Below, piece after piece: positions 33,749-42,844 of a stretch of DNA of 64,000 nucleotides (positions are counted from its first letter, which is position 1; the number at the start of each line of letters is the position of its first letter). Source of the stretch: Ruminococcus sp. (lineage in GTDB: Bacteria; Bacillota; Clostridia; Oscillospirales; Ruminococcaceae). A program made the position numbers and the translations under genes. Where the stretch lies: the NCBI GenBank assembly GCA_021199375.1, contig JAJQIB010000014.1, forward strand, positions 1 through 64,000. The letters run 5' to 3'. The notes below the pieces were generated by a model. That model was not told where the DNA came from. It did not search any database and saw only the letters and a list, made by a program, of their open reading frames with translations.

Positions 33749-35021
33749 CTCTTTCTTTTAAGGCTTTATTTATTATTATTCCGTCCGCAAAAATTGACGC
33801 TAAAAAAAGCGAGCCGCATATTACTAGTGCTTCATCATCAGAAAGCGCTAGAATTTCCTGCCTTACTGCTTTACACGCATCAAGCTCACTCGCTACCGCA
33901 TTCGCTCCATGTAGCGTTAGCTTTTTTGCAAGCTCATCTGCATCCATTGCCCTTGGATAAAAACCGCCCACACAAATAAAGCTATCCGCCGCCCTTGAAA
34001 TACAAGCTGATGCTTTATCCACATCCTTATCTGAAAGCATGCCGATTACTGCACGCTTTTTGCAAGGAATTTTTTCAAGCGTTTTAGTAAGAGCCTCTAT
34101 TCCCTCAGGATTATGTCCGCCATCTAAAATTATAAGCGGTTTATCGTTCATTAGCTGAATGTGTCCTAATACCTGAGCATTTAGTCCACGGTCTATATCC
34201 TTCCTTGTAAGTAAAAAGCCTTCATTAGTTAATATTTTAGCGGCTTCGATAACGGTAAGTGCATTTTTTATTTGATGAAATCCGCCCATCTTAACCGAGT
34301 AGTTTTCTCCTTTATATTCAAACTCACTTCCAAAGGCTGTACAGCTTTTGACCTTAAGTGCGTTCTCATCAGGCGTAGCAAGCTTAGAGCCACACTTATT
34401 TGCATGATAAGAGAAAATCTCGGTGCAGTCCTTATCTATTCCCATTGCTAAAACTACAGGTGAGCCTTGCTTTATTATTCCCGCCTTTTGCTCGGCTATT
34501 TGCTCGATTGTGTCGCCTAAAATTGCTGTGTGGTCAAGTGAAATTGATGTTATTATACTTACAAGTGGCGCATCTATCACGTTTGTAGAGTCAAGCCTTC
34601 CTCCAAGTCCTGCCTCAAGCACAACAATGTCGCACTCTTCTCGTCTAAAATGCTCGAAAGCCATTGCTTGTGTTATTTCAAACTGAGAAAAGGGAAGGGA
34701 GGTCGGAGCGTTTTGCTCTATCCACCTTGCTAGTATGTTAAGCTTATCATCGGAAATTTCTTCATTGTTTATGCGTATTCTATCATTGTATTTTAGAATA
34801 TAAGGAGAGGTAAAAAGCCCCGTTTTGTATCCTGCACAGGCTAGTGCGTCTGAAAGCATTTGCGCACAGCTTCCCTTGCCGTTTGTTCCAGCTATGTGTA
34901 TGAATTTAAGCTCATTTTGAGGGCTGCCCAGCGCTTCAAGCAGCGTACCTATTCGTGTAAGGTCGTTGACCTTTTTTCCAAGGCGAGAATATTTGTTTAA
35001 CAGAATTTCATACTCCTGCAA
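33732..35021 (-). CDS. folC: Folylpolyglutamate synthase / dihydrofolate synthase
   Basis: 429 aa. Mur-ligase family with the P-loop AGTNGKGS, the central signature VLEAGLGGRLDSTNV and the C-terminal domain with ILDGGHNPEG. It adds glutamate to folates, and probably also makes dihydrofolate. The TTG start lies 2 bp after the uvrC stop, so translation is probably coupled; a GGAG just inside the coding region makes this start a little uncertain. Confidence 0.94.
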   Translation of the reverse strand: MQEYEILLNKYSRLGKKVNDLTRIGTLLEALGSPQNELKFIHIAGTNGKGSCAQMLSDALACAGYKTGLFTSPYILKYNDRIRINNEEISDDKLNILARWIEQNAPTSLPFSQFEITQAMAFEHFRREECDIVVLEAGLGGRLDSTNVIDAPLVSIITSISLDHTAILGDTIEQIAEQKAGIIKQGSPVVLAMGIDKDCTEIFSYHANKCGSKLATPDENALKVKSCTAFGSEFEYKGENYSVKMGGFHQIKNALTVIEAAKILTNEGFLLTRKDIDRGLNAQVLGHIQLMNDKPLIILDGGHNPEGIEALTKTLEKIPCKKRAVIGMLSDKDVDKASACISRAADSFICVGGFYPRAMDADELAKKLTLHGANAVASELDACKAVRQEILALSDDEALVICGSLFLASIFADGIIINKALKERDEQNE

Positions 35022-35023
35022 TC

Positions 35024-36868
35024 TTAGTCATCTCCGTGAATATAATCGTAAAGCTCTTGAGCTATGGCGGTATTAACTCCCGCCGTATGTGCTAAATCCT
35101 CGATTGAGGCTTCTTTTAGCACCGCTTTTGTCTTGTATTCAATCATAAGCTTTTGCGCCTTCTTTTCACCAATTCCCTTAACAGTAGTAAGACCTAGCCC
35201 AAAAGCGTTCTTTTGATGCTTTGCCTTGGTGTAGCTTATAGCAAAGCGGTGAACCTCGTCTTGAATTGAGGTTACAAGTGCGAAGGCTTTACGATATGAT
35301 GTAAGGCTAATCTCGTGATTGTCTGAGGTTGCCGCACGAGTACGGTGCTTAGAATCCTTTACAAGACCGAATATTGGCACATCTATTCCCATAGAACGCA
35401 CTAGCGGTGTCACTACTCCGACGTGTCCCTTGCCGCCATCTAAGAGGATGAGGTCGGGCAATGTAGAAAAGCCTTCGTCTGTATGCTCATAGTAGCGTTT
35501 AAATCTGCGCTCAATTGCCTCACACATACAAGCATAGTCGTTTTGCTCGGTTACGGTTTTTATTGAAAACTTGCGATAGAATTTCTTGCAAGGGCGACCA
35601 TTTTCATACACTACCATTCCGCAGGTCATATCGGATGAGCCCAGATTAGAAATATCATAGCACTCGATAAATCTTGGCGGCTTTTCGAGTCCTAAAGCCT
35701 TTGCAAGCTCCTCAAGTGCGGCAATCTCCTTGCCTGTTCTGCCTACCTTTATAGAAAGCTGTTCAGCCGCATTGCTTTTTGCGAGTGCAGTTAAAGACAG
35801 CCTAGCTCCACGCTGTGGAACGCTTATGCTGACCTTGTGTGAGCATTTTTCGCTTAAATAACGCTCGATGAGCTCGTGATTTTCTATAGGCTCATCAAGA
35901 AGAATTTCCTTAGGTATATCATCTCTGGTTGAGTAAAATTCGGTTATAAAGCCTTCTCGCATGCTAGATCCTTCATCGGTCATGCCAATTGAGGAGGTGA
36001 ACTTATCGAAAAGCTTGCCGCCACGGTACATAAGAACCGCTCCGTACGCTTCATCGCCATTTTCACTCACTGCAAAGATGTCCATATCTCTGGTATCATC
36101 CGTGACGATTTTTTGCTGCTCGGATGCTTTTTTTATAGCGGATATTCTATCTCTAAGCTTTGCCGCAAGCTCAAAGTCAAGCCTTTCGGCAGCTTCGTTC
36201 ATCTGTTTTGTCATTCGTTCAACGCTTGCACCTGAGCCATTTTTTATATAGTCTATCGCTTGATTTACAGTATCGTTGTAATCCTCGCTTGATATATTTC
36301 CCTTGCATACGCCCATGCACTGCTTTATATAGCAATTAAGGCAGGGACGCTCTTTTTTAAAATCACGTGGGAATTTTCTGTTGCAGGTGGGCAGCATAAA
36401 TACTCGGTTTGCCTCCTCAACCGCCTGCTTTACCGAATAGGAGCTGATGTAAGGACCGATATACCTAGCACCATCATCCTGCTTTTGCAAAACTGCTGTT
36501 ATACGAGGATATTCCTCATTTGACACACGAATATAGCTGTAGCCCTTGTCATCCTTAAGCAGAATGTTATACTTGGGCGAATATTGCTTTATTAGCGAGC
36601 ATTCAAGCACGAGAGCTTCAAACTCGCTGTCGGTAACTATAAAGTCGTAATCCTTGACAAGCGACACCATCTTCCACACCTTAGGCAGATGGTCCTGTCC
36701 CGCCCGAAAGTAGGAATTTACACGGTTGTGCAAATTCTTTGCCTTTCCGACATATATTATCTTATCCGAATTATCCTTCATGATGTAGCATCCCGGATTT
36801 GTGGTAAGCTTTGAGGTTTTATCACGAAGGTAGGGCAGATTAGGGTTTTGCTGTTCGGTAATGTACAA
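35024..36868 (-). CDS. uvrC: Excinuclease ABC subunit C
   Basis: 614 aa, normal length. N-terminal GIY-YIG nuclease (PGCYIMKDNSDKIIYVGKAK), a Cys-rich segment, a UvrB-interaction (UVR) domain near residue 200 to 240, the RNase H-like C-terminal nuclease, and a helix-hairpin-helix end (VKGIGEKKAQKLM). It makes both incisions around a lesion held by UvrB. The TTG start is supported by AAGGAG 9 bases upstream. It follows hydF by 18 bp. Confidence 0.96.
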   Translation of the reverse strand: MYITEQQNPNLPYLRDKTSKLTTNPGCYIMKDNSDKIIYVGKAKNLHNRVNSYFRAGQDHLPKVWKMVSLVKDYDFIVTDSEFEALVLECSLIKQYSPKYNILLKDDKGYSYIRVSNEEYPRITAVLQKQDDGARYIGPYISSYSVKQAVEEANRVFMLPTCNRKFPRDFKKERPCLNCYIKQCMGVCKGNISSEDYNDTVNQAIDYIKNGSGASVERMTKQMNEAAERLDFELAAKLRDRISAIKKASEQQKIVTDDTRDMDIFAVSENGDEAYGAVLMYRGGKLFDKFTSSIGMTDEGSSMREGFITEFYSTRDDIPKEILLDEPIENHELIERYLSEKCSHKVSISVPQRGARLSLTALAKSNAAEQLSIKVGRTGKEIAALEELAKALGLEKPPRFIECYDISNLGSSDMTCGMVVYENGRPCKKFYRKFSIKTVTEQNDYACMCEAIERRFKRYYEHTDEGFSTLPDLILLDGGKGHVGVVTPLVRSMGIDVPIFGLVKDSKHRTRAATSDNHEISLTSYRKAFALVTSIQDEVHRFAISYTKAKHQKNAFGLGLTTVKGIGEKKAQKLMIEYKTKAVLKEASIEDLAHTAGVNTAIAQELYDYIHGDD

Positions 36869-36886
36869 TTTTTTGGACTCCTTTTC

Positions 36887-38086
36887 TCACACCATCTTCT
36901 GTAGGTCAGGAAATGGCTCAAGTGTGCGCTTTAGTATTCCATTTAGGTAGGCGATAGCAGTGCCATAGTTTGTCATCGGCACTCCTGCATCCTCGGCACA
37001 GGCGTTTCTAAACTGCATCTCACGCTCGTTAAGCATACAACCGCCGCAGTGAATTATTAGCTTGTAATCGGACAAATCCTCAGGGAAGCTGTTGCCTGAG
37101 CTAAACTCAAATTTGAGCTTTGCTCCTGTTTTTTCTCCTAGCCATCTGGGAAGCTTTACTGTGCCGATGTCGTCACACTGACGGTGATGCGTACAGCCCT
37201 CTGAGATTAGCACCTTGTCGCCATCTTTAAGTGTGCCTATAGCTGCCGCACCCTTTACTGCGCCTTCAAGCGAGCCTTTGTATCTTGCCATGAGAATTGA
37301 GAAGGATGTAAGCGTAATATCGTCCGGAACAATTTTTGAAACATATGCAAACGCCTGACTGTCGGTGATTACCATAGCAGGCTTTTTGCCACAGCCTTCA
37401 AGTGTCTGTTTAAGCTCGGTTTCACGACAGACAAGGGATGTGCATCCAGCCTCTAGCAAATCCCGAATTACCTGCTGTTGGGGGAGGATAAGCCGTCCTT
37501 TTGGTGCAGCTGAATCAATCGGCACAACAAGCACCACGAAGTCGCCCTCGTTGACCAAATCCGCCACAAGTCGCTTGTCATTTTCTACTAATTTAAGTAC
37601 CGCTGCAATCATTTCCTTTAGCTCGTAGATGTTTTCACCTGTCTTTGCACTGACGCAGATTGAGCTTTCATCGGTACTGGAAGGGGAGTCGATTAGATCG
37701 CTTTTGTTGTAGGCGATTACGTAGGGGATTGACTTGCTTTTAAAAAGCTCGAGCATTTGGTTGTCAGATTCGCACAAGCCCTTTTGTGCATCTACAATAA
37801 GCACAGCGCAGTCGGTTTTGTTTAGTATGCGCTTGGTGCGCTTAACTCTGAGCTGTCCGAGTCCGCTTTCGTCGTCTATACCCGGAGTGTCGATTATAAC
37901 GACCGGTCCTATCGGCAGCAGCTCCATAGCCTTTTGCACAGGGTCTGTGGTGGTGCCTGCGACGCCTGAAACTATCGCTAAATCCTGATTTGTAACGGCG
38001 TTTACCACGCTGGATTTACCTGCATTTGTGCAGCCGAAAAATCCGATGTGCATTCTTTCTCCTGAAGGTGTGTTATTCATTCCCAT
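36887..38086 (-). CDS. hydF: [FeFe]-hydrogenase H-cluster maturation GTPase HydF
   Basis: 399 aa from the ATG at 38086 (AAAGGA 10 bases upstream). N-terminal GTPase domain with G1 GCTNAGKSS, DTPG (G3) and YNKSD (G4). The C-terminal cluster-binding region has CTHHRQC and IIHCGGC, the C-x-H / H-C-x2-C pattern that holds the [4Fe-4S] cluster on which the diiron precursor is built. It shows that the organism matures [FeFe]-hydrogenase. hydE, hydG and the hydrogenase are not in the window. Confidence 0.95.
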   Translation of the reverse strand: MGMNNTPSGERMHIGFFGCTNAGKSSVVNAVTNQDLAIVSGVAGTTTDPVQKAMELLPIGPVVIIDTPGIDDESGLGQLRVKRTKRILNKTDCAVLIVDAQKGLCESDNQMLELFKSKSIPYVIAYNKSDLIDSPSSTDESSICVSAKTGENIYELKEMIAAVLKLVENDKRLVADLVNEGDFVVLVVPIDSAAPKGRLILPQQQVIRDLLEAGCTSLVCRETELKQTLEGCGKKPAMVITDSQAFAYVSKIVPDDITLTSFSILMARYKGSLEGAVKGAAAIGTLKDGDKVLISEGCTHHRQCDDIGTVKLPRWLGEKTGAKLKFEFSSGNSFPEDLSDYKLIIHCGGCMLNEREMQFRNACAEDAGVPMTNYGTAIAYLNGILKRTLEPFPDLQKMV

Positions 38087-38127
38087 ACTAGTCAAGTCCT
38101 TTCGACAATATTTCCATCCCTACTTTC

Positions 38128-38156
38128 ATTATATCACATTTTGCTCTAAAAAGCAA
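38128..38156 (-). promoter_or_regulatory. Sigma-A promoter of hydF-uvrC-folC-pflA
   Basis: Minus-strand -35 TTGCTT (38151-38156), 17-bp spacer, -10 TATAAT (38128-38133), about 40 bp before hydF. Confidence 0.8.
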
Positions 38157-38235
38157 GTATGGCTAAATTTCAAGTATTGGTGCATTTTAACCAATATCAC
38201 CAAAAAAATTATGTAAACTTTGTGAAACATGACCA

Positions 38236-38265
38236 TTGTATTTTCGGGGGGGGGTATGTTATAAT
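38236..38265 (+). promoter_or_regulatory. Promoter of the leucine-rich-repeat gene with a G9 tract in the spacer
   Basis: -35 TTGTAT (38236-38241), 18-bp spacer, -10 TATAAT (38260-38265). The spacer holds nine consecutive G residues (38246-38254). Loss or gain of one or two G by slipped-strand synthesis would change spacing through 16-19 bp. Confidence 0.7.
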
Positions 38266-38306
38266 TATATTGCCAAATTATTTTTTACAACAATGGAGGA
38301 ATTAAT

Positions 38307-41135
38307 ATGAGAAAACAAATTTTATCAGGTTTTCTAGCGGCTGTTATGGCAGTAAGCTGCCTTGCGGTGCCTGCGACAGATGGCGTTAGCGGACTGCTGG
38401 ATGATCTGGTGGTTAGCGCGGCGACTACTTATACTAGCGATGGCTATAGCTACACTGTGTCGAATGGCGAAGCTACAATTACAGGATATTCTGGTAGTGA
38501 TACAGATATTGAAATACCTAGTGAGTTAGGCGGATATAAAGTCACAGGATTTGGAGAAACATTTACTGGTAATCAAAAAATAACAAGTGTAATAATTCCT
38601 AATACGGTCACATCTATTAGTGATTATGCTTTTGACTATTGTCCAGCTCTTACAAGTGTAACAATTTCAGATTCAGTTACCAGTATTGGCAGAAGAGCTT
38701 TTGCAGAATGTTACAGACTTACTAGTATCACGATTCCAGATTCAGTTATTAGCATTGGAAATTATGCATTTGTTGAATGTACAGGTTTGACTACTGTTAC
38801 ACTTTCTGATTCGGTTACTAGTCTTGGCACTGGAGTTTTTAGCACTTGCTCAAAGCTAAGTAATTTAGTAATGTCAAATTCAGTTACATGCATTGACGAT
38901 TATGCATTTTATGAGTGCCGAAATCTAACTAGTTTTACAATACCTAATTCAGTTAAGAGAATAGGTGCAAGTGCGTTTTATGGTTGTACAAAATTAGCTA
39001 ACATTACAATTCCAGAAACGATAACAGACATTGGCGGACTAGCTTTTTATGGAACTTCTTGGATAAGTGCAAAAGAGAGTGAAGATCCTTTGGTTGTTGT
39101 TAATGGGGTGTTGATTGATGGAACGACATGTTCATCTAGTGTAGAGATCCCTAATACTGTCACAAGTATATGTGATAGTGCATTTAAAGAATGTGAAACA
39201 TTAAAGAGTATAATAATTTCAAGCACAGTAACAAGTATTGGTGATTATGCATTTTATGAGTGCACCAAGTTGTCAAGCATCACAATTCCTGCTTCAGTAA
39301 CAAGTATAGGTTATCGTGTTTTTGTTGATACTCCTTGGTTAAGTGCTAAGCAGTCAGAAGAACAACTAGTTATAGTTAATGGAATACTAATTGATGCCAC
39401 TAGTTGTACTGGCGATGTTGAGATTCCTACTACGGTTACAAGTATAGGCGGGGGTGCATTTAGTCAATGTACAAGCTTAACAAGTATAACAATCCCTAAC
39501 ACAGTTAAAAGTATAGGTGATTATGCTTTTTTGAATTGTCAAGCACTTACAAGTATAACCATTCCCGATTCTGTCACTTCTCTTGGAAAAGATGCATTTT
39601 GTTATTGTGTTGGTTTGACTGATGTGGTGATTCCAAATTCTGTTACTAGTATAGGAGATGGATTATTTGCGACTTGTACAAATCTAAAAAGTGTTACTCT
39701 CTCAAATTCTATTGAACAAATAGGCGAAGAAGTATTTGGTTGGTGCGAAAATCTTGAAAGTATTATTATTCCTGATTCTGTCACAAGTATTGGTTATTTT
39801 GCTTTTTACGACTGCGAGAGTCTTGTAAGTATAACTATTCCGAATTCTGTTACTTATATTGACAATTATTCTTTTGTTCGATGCAGTGATTTTATCATAT
39901 ATTGCTACAGCGATAGTTTTGCTTATGAATATGCGAATTATAAAGGTTTTGAATGTGTATTGTTAGATGAATCGACACATACTCACACCTACACCAGCAA
40001 AGTAACCAAAGCAGCCACCTGCACCACGGCAGGCACACGCACATACACTTGCTCGGTTTGCGGTGATACCTACACAGAATCAATTTCTGCAACAGGTCAT
40101 AGCTACACGAGTAAGGTAACAACAGCCGCAACATGCGGCAAAGCAGGAGTAAGAACCTATACCTGCTCAAGCTGTGGAGACACATATACAACTTCTATAG
40201 CAGCAACAGGAAACCACACCTACACCAGCAAGGTAACAAAAGCCGCAACCTGCGCATCAACAGGTGTACGCACATACACTTGTTCAGTATGTGGCGACAC
40301 CTACACAACAACAATAGCAAAGACAAGCAATCACACTTATACAAGTAAGGTTACGAAGGCAGCAACCTGCACCACAGCAGGAGTAAGAACCTACACCTGC
40401 TCTGTTTGCAGAGATACCTACACCAAGAGCATAGCTGCAACAGGTCATAGCTATACAACAAAAACAGTCGCAGCAACCTATGCTGCACAGGGCTATACAC
40501 TGCATACCTGCTCAAATTGCGGAGCAAGCTACAAGGATAATTACACGGCTAAGAAAACTGTTCCTAAGGTTACAGTAAGCTCAAAGTATTCATCCACCAC
40601 CTCAGCAGTTAGAATCAACTGGACAAAGGTTTCAGGTGCTACAGGCTACAGAATTTACAGATACAACACTTCGACCAAGAAATGGGAAAGCGTCAAGACC
40701 ATCAAGGACAGCTCGACAACAACATATAAGCAGACAGGTCTAAAAGCTGGTACTACGTACAAGTACAAAGTCAAAGCTTACGTAAAATATAATGGAACAA
40801 ACTACTGGAGCACATCCAGCAGCTCAACCATCACCACCTCAACCAAGCCTGCACAGGTCACCATGAAGTCTGCAAGCAAGTCAAAAACTGCAGTTAGACT
40901 AAACTGGAAAAAGGTCACTGGAGCATCTGGTTATCAGGTTCAGAGATACAATTCAAGCACCAAGAAGTGGGTAACCGTCAAGACGATCAAGAGCGGTTCA
41001 ACCGTAACCTACAAGAACACCGGACTTAAGAAGGGAACAGCTTACAAGTACAGAGTTAGAGCTTACAGAACGGTAAACGGAACAAAGCTTTACGGCAAGT
41101 GGAGCAGCACTAAGAAGGTTACGACCAAGTCATAA
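38307..41135 (+). CDS. Large secreted protein: BspA-type leucine-rich repeats, CxxC repeats, two FN3-like domains
   Basis: 942 aa. Signal peptide (about 1-37). About 20 leucine-rich repeats of the LRR_5/BspA type (about 60-540), each close to SVTSIGDYAFYECTKLTSIT. Five tandem modules of about 38 residues with paired Cys (TYTCSVCGDTYT; about 556-748), possibly zinc-binding or disulphide-linked. Two fibronectin type III-like domains (about 753-846 and 852-942) close the protein. No sorting motif, dockerin or membrane anchor is visible. BspA-like proteins often mediate adhesion. GGAGG ribosome site before the ATG. The base composition changes sharply where the CxxC modules begin. Confidence 0.9.
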   Translation: MRKQILSGFLAAVMAVSCLAVPATDGVSGLLDDLVVSAATTYTSDGYSYTVSNGEATITGYSGSDTDIEIPSELGGYKVTGFGETFTGNQKITSVIIPNTVTSISDYAFDYCPALTSVTISDSVTSIGRRAFAECYRLTSITIPDSVISIGNYAFVECTGLTTVTLSDSVTSLGTGVFSTCSKLSNLVMSNSVTCIDDYAFYECRNLTSFTIPNSVKRIGASAFYGCTKLANITIPETITDIGGLAFYGTSWISAKESEDPLVVVNGVLIDGTTCSSSVEIPNTVTSICDSAFKECETLKSIIISSTVTSIGDYAFYECTKLSSITIPASVTSIGYRVFVDTPWLSAKQSEEQLVIVNGILIDATSCTGDVEIPTTVTSIGGGAFSQCTSLTSITIPNTVKSIGDYAFLNCQALTSITIPDSVTSLGKDAFCYCVGLTDVVIPNSVTSIGDGLFATCTNLKSVTLSNSIEQIGEEVFGWCENLESIIIPDSVTSIGYFAFYDCESLVSITIPNSVTYIDNYSFVRCSDFIIYCYSDSFAYEYANYKGFECVLLDESTHTHTYTSKVTKAATCTTAGTRTYTCSVCGDTYTESISATGHSYTSKVTTAATCGKAGVRTYTCSSCGDTYTTSIAATGNHTYTSKVTKAATCASTGVRTYTCSVCGDTYTTTIAKTSNHTYTSKVTKAATCTTAGVRTYTCSVCRDTYTKSIAATGHSYTTKTVAATYAAQGYTLHTCSNCGASYKDNYTAKKTVPKVTVSSKYSSTTSAVRINWTKVSGATGYRIYRYNTSTKKWESVKTIKDSSTTTYKQTGLKAGTTYKYKVKAYVKYNGTNYWSTSSSSTITTSTKPAQVTMKSASKSKTAVRLNWKKVTGASGYQVQRYNSSTKKWVTVKTIKSGSTVTYKNTGLKKGTAYKYRVRAYRTVNGTKLYGKWSSTKKVTTKS
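39975..40553 (+). repeat. Five tandem in-frame repeats of about 114 bp
   Basis: The repeats encode the HTYTSKVTKAATC...TYTCSVCGDTYT module. Copies 1-4 are very similar at the DNA level; the fifth is diverged. Copy-number change by recombination is plausible. Confidence 0.85.
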
Positions 41136-41146
41136 AAAATTTCTAC

Positions 41147-41175
41147 CGAGAGGCGTTAAAACCTCTCGGTTTTCT
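41147..41175 (+). terminator. Rho-independent terminator of the leucine-rich-repeat gene
   Basis: Perfect 9-bp stem ACCGAGAGG (41147-41155) / CCTCTCGGT (41164-41172), then TTT. The next promoter starts 4 bp downstream. Confidence 0.85.
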
Positions 41176-41178
41176 ATT

Positions 41179-41207
41179 GACAAAAAGGTCTAAATATGAT
41201 ACAATAA
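41179..41207 (+). promoter_or_regulatory. Sigma-A promoter of the WYL regulator
   Basis: TTGACA (41179-41184), 17-bp spacer, TACAAT (41202-41207) with TG extended -10 (TGATACAAT). Confidence 0.85.
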
Positions 41208-41241
41208 AAGCATCAAATACTGTTGATTGGAGCTGATTTTT

Positions 41242-42222
41242 ATGGCAGAGAGAACTACAGGGACATCGCAAAGGCTTAGACTAATATACTTGCAGGAGAT
41301 TTTCAAAAAGGAAAGTGACGCTGAGCATAGGCTATCCTTAGCGGAGATCACCAAGAAGCTTGAGAGATATGGCATAAGCATAAAGCGAAAGGCACTTTAT
41401 GAGGATATTAATTCTCTTATATTATATGGTATGAATATTAATAGCACCAAGGGCAAGTATGCAAAATATTGGCTCGAGGATAATGAATTTGAGCTTGCAG
41501 AGCTTAAGCTTTTGGCGGATTCGGTTTGCTCGGCGAAATTTCTTACTCAGCAGACCTCAGAGCAGCTGCTAAAAAAGATAGAGGGTCTTGCAAGTGTTCA
41601 CCAGGCGAAGCAGATTCAGCGCCAGGTGTATGTAACCAACAGAGTAAAGTCGGATAATGAAATGATCTACAAAAATGTAGATGTTCTTCACGAAGCAATT
41701 AAGCATGGAAATAAGGTTAGCTTTAGCTACTTTGATTATGACATAAATATGGATAAGAAGTTTCGTGAAGGAGCAAGAGTCTGCTCTCCGTATGCACTCA
41801 CCTGGGATAATGGAAATTACTACCTAGTGGGATATTACGAGAAGTATAACGATATAACCTCCTTCCGCGTTGACAGAATGGGCTCTGCCTTTGAGCTCAA
41901 CGAGCCTTGCGTTGAAAAGCCAAGCGACTTTGATATGGGAAAATTCTCGAAATCGACCTTTTCAATGTTTAATGGCGAACGTGTTAAGGTGCGCATGAGA
42001 TTTGAGGAAAAGCTTATGAATTCTGTCATAGATCGCTTTGGTAAGGATGTGCATTCACGTCCTGATGGCGAAAACCATTTTGTAGTGTCGGTGGATGTTA
42101 AGCCGCAGCCGCCGTTTTTTGCATGGCTGTTTCAGTTTGGAGGCTCGGTAGAGATCCTTTCTCCGAAGAGCGTAAAGGATATGTATGTAGACCTTTTAAA
42201 AAAGACACTAGAATGCCAGTGA
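41242..42222 (+). CDS. WYL-domain transcriptional regulator
   Basis: 326 aa from the ATG at 41242 (GGAG upstream; a TTG five codons earlier overlaps that site). N-terminal winged helix-turn-helix (about 8-75; LSLAEITKKLERYGISIKRK, then YEDINSLILYGMNI). WYL domain from about 150, ending with the WCX extension. WYL domains sense ligands, often nucleic-acid-related. It sits just upstream of the pilus operon on the same strand and shares its promoter type, so it may control pilus genes; that is inference. Confidence 0.87.
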   Translation: MAERTTGTSQRLRLIYLQEIFKKESDAEHRLSLAEITKKLERYGISIKRKALYEDINSLILYGMNINSTKGKYAKYWLEDNEFELAELKLLADSVCSAKFLTQQTSEQLLKKIEGLASVHQAKQIQRQVYVTNRVKSDNEMIYKNVDVLHEAIKHGNKVSFSYFDYDINMDKKFREGARVCSPYALTWDNGNYYLVGYYEKYNDITSFRVDRMGSAFELNEPCVEKPSDFDMGKFSKSTFSMFNGERVKVRMRFEEKLMNSVIDRFGKDVHSRPDGENHFVVSVDVKPQPPFFAWLFQFGGSVEILSPKSVKDMYVDLLKKTLECQ

Positions 42223-42562
42223 TTTGACATGGAATTATTTGCCTTAAGTTTCTTATGTAAATTGTAGGAAATGCACAAAACTGTATATGCAAAATTGTGC
42301 AACTGTTTAAAAATAAACAAACTTTGAAAAAACCATTGACATAGAACAAAAAAAGTGATATAATTTACATTGGAAAAATAGGTGGCTTGTAAAAATTACA
42401 TGATTTTTCAATGATATAACTGAATATATATTAAAGCTATGTTCAAAAGAATATGGCTATTGTTTGAATTAAATTTTTTTCTATAACCCCTATTGACAAC
42501 AAAGATAAAAAGTGATACAATATAAAGGTGTAAAAGGTTTCCATCGGATTGGAAGTGTTGAT
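42223..42562 (+). promoter_or_regulatory. Regulatory region of the pilus operon with two tandem promoters
   Basis: P1: TTGACA (42336-42341), 17 bp, TATAAT (42359-42364). P2: TTGACA (42493-42498), 17 bp, TACAAT (42516-42521). Both have the TG extended -10 and share the spacer end AAAAAGTGATA. No gene is supported in the interval, and there is no terminator after the WYL gene. The first pilus-operon start codon is at 42563. Confidence 0.8.
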
Positions 42563-42844
42563 ATGACTGACAAAGAGCTGCATAAGCTAAAAAAAAGCGA
42601 GCTGCTTGAAATTCTTGTCGCTATGCGTGAAGAAATGGATAGGCTTGCTGAGGAAAATGAGCAGCTGCGTCAAAGGATAAACGGCGAGGATGAGGATTTG
42701 CTTAGCGCCACAGCGAGGCGAATCAAGCGCATTTATGAGGATAAATTTGGCGAGGATGAACCAAAAGGCGAGCCGGATGAGCTAGACGAACCAAATGAGA
42801 ACTCCGAAGAATCGCCTGAGGACACAGGGAGCGGTGAAGCATGA
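42563..42844 (+). CDS. Small acidic coiled-coil protein heading the pilus operon
   Basis: 93 aa from the ATG at 42563. An upstream in-frame start at 42512 lies inside the P2 promoter and is rejected. Residues 3-42 form a strong predicted coiled coil (LHKLKKSELLEILVAM, then REEMDRLAEENEQLRQRI); the rest is acidic with Glu/Asp/Pro. No signal peptide or membrane segment. It overlaps the signal-peptidase start by 4 bp (ATGA). Not a known family to me. Its fixed position suggests a cytoplasmic partner of the peptidase or pilus assembly. Confidence 0.8.
   Translation: MTDKELHKLKKSELLEILVAMREEMDRLAEENEQLRQRINGEDEDLLSATARRIKRIYEDKFGEDEPKGEPDELDEPNENSEESPEDTGSGEA

Noticed and set aside
38500-39900. 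Regular short repeats that might suggest a CRISPR array
   Set aside because: They are in-frame codons of leucine-rich repeats with no constant repeat/spacer pattern; no cas genes are present.
42512-42562. Earlier start for the coiled-coil protein
   Set aside because: The upstream codons lie within the P2 promoter and have no ribosome site.
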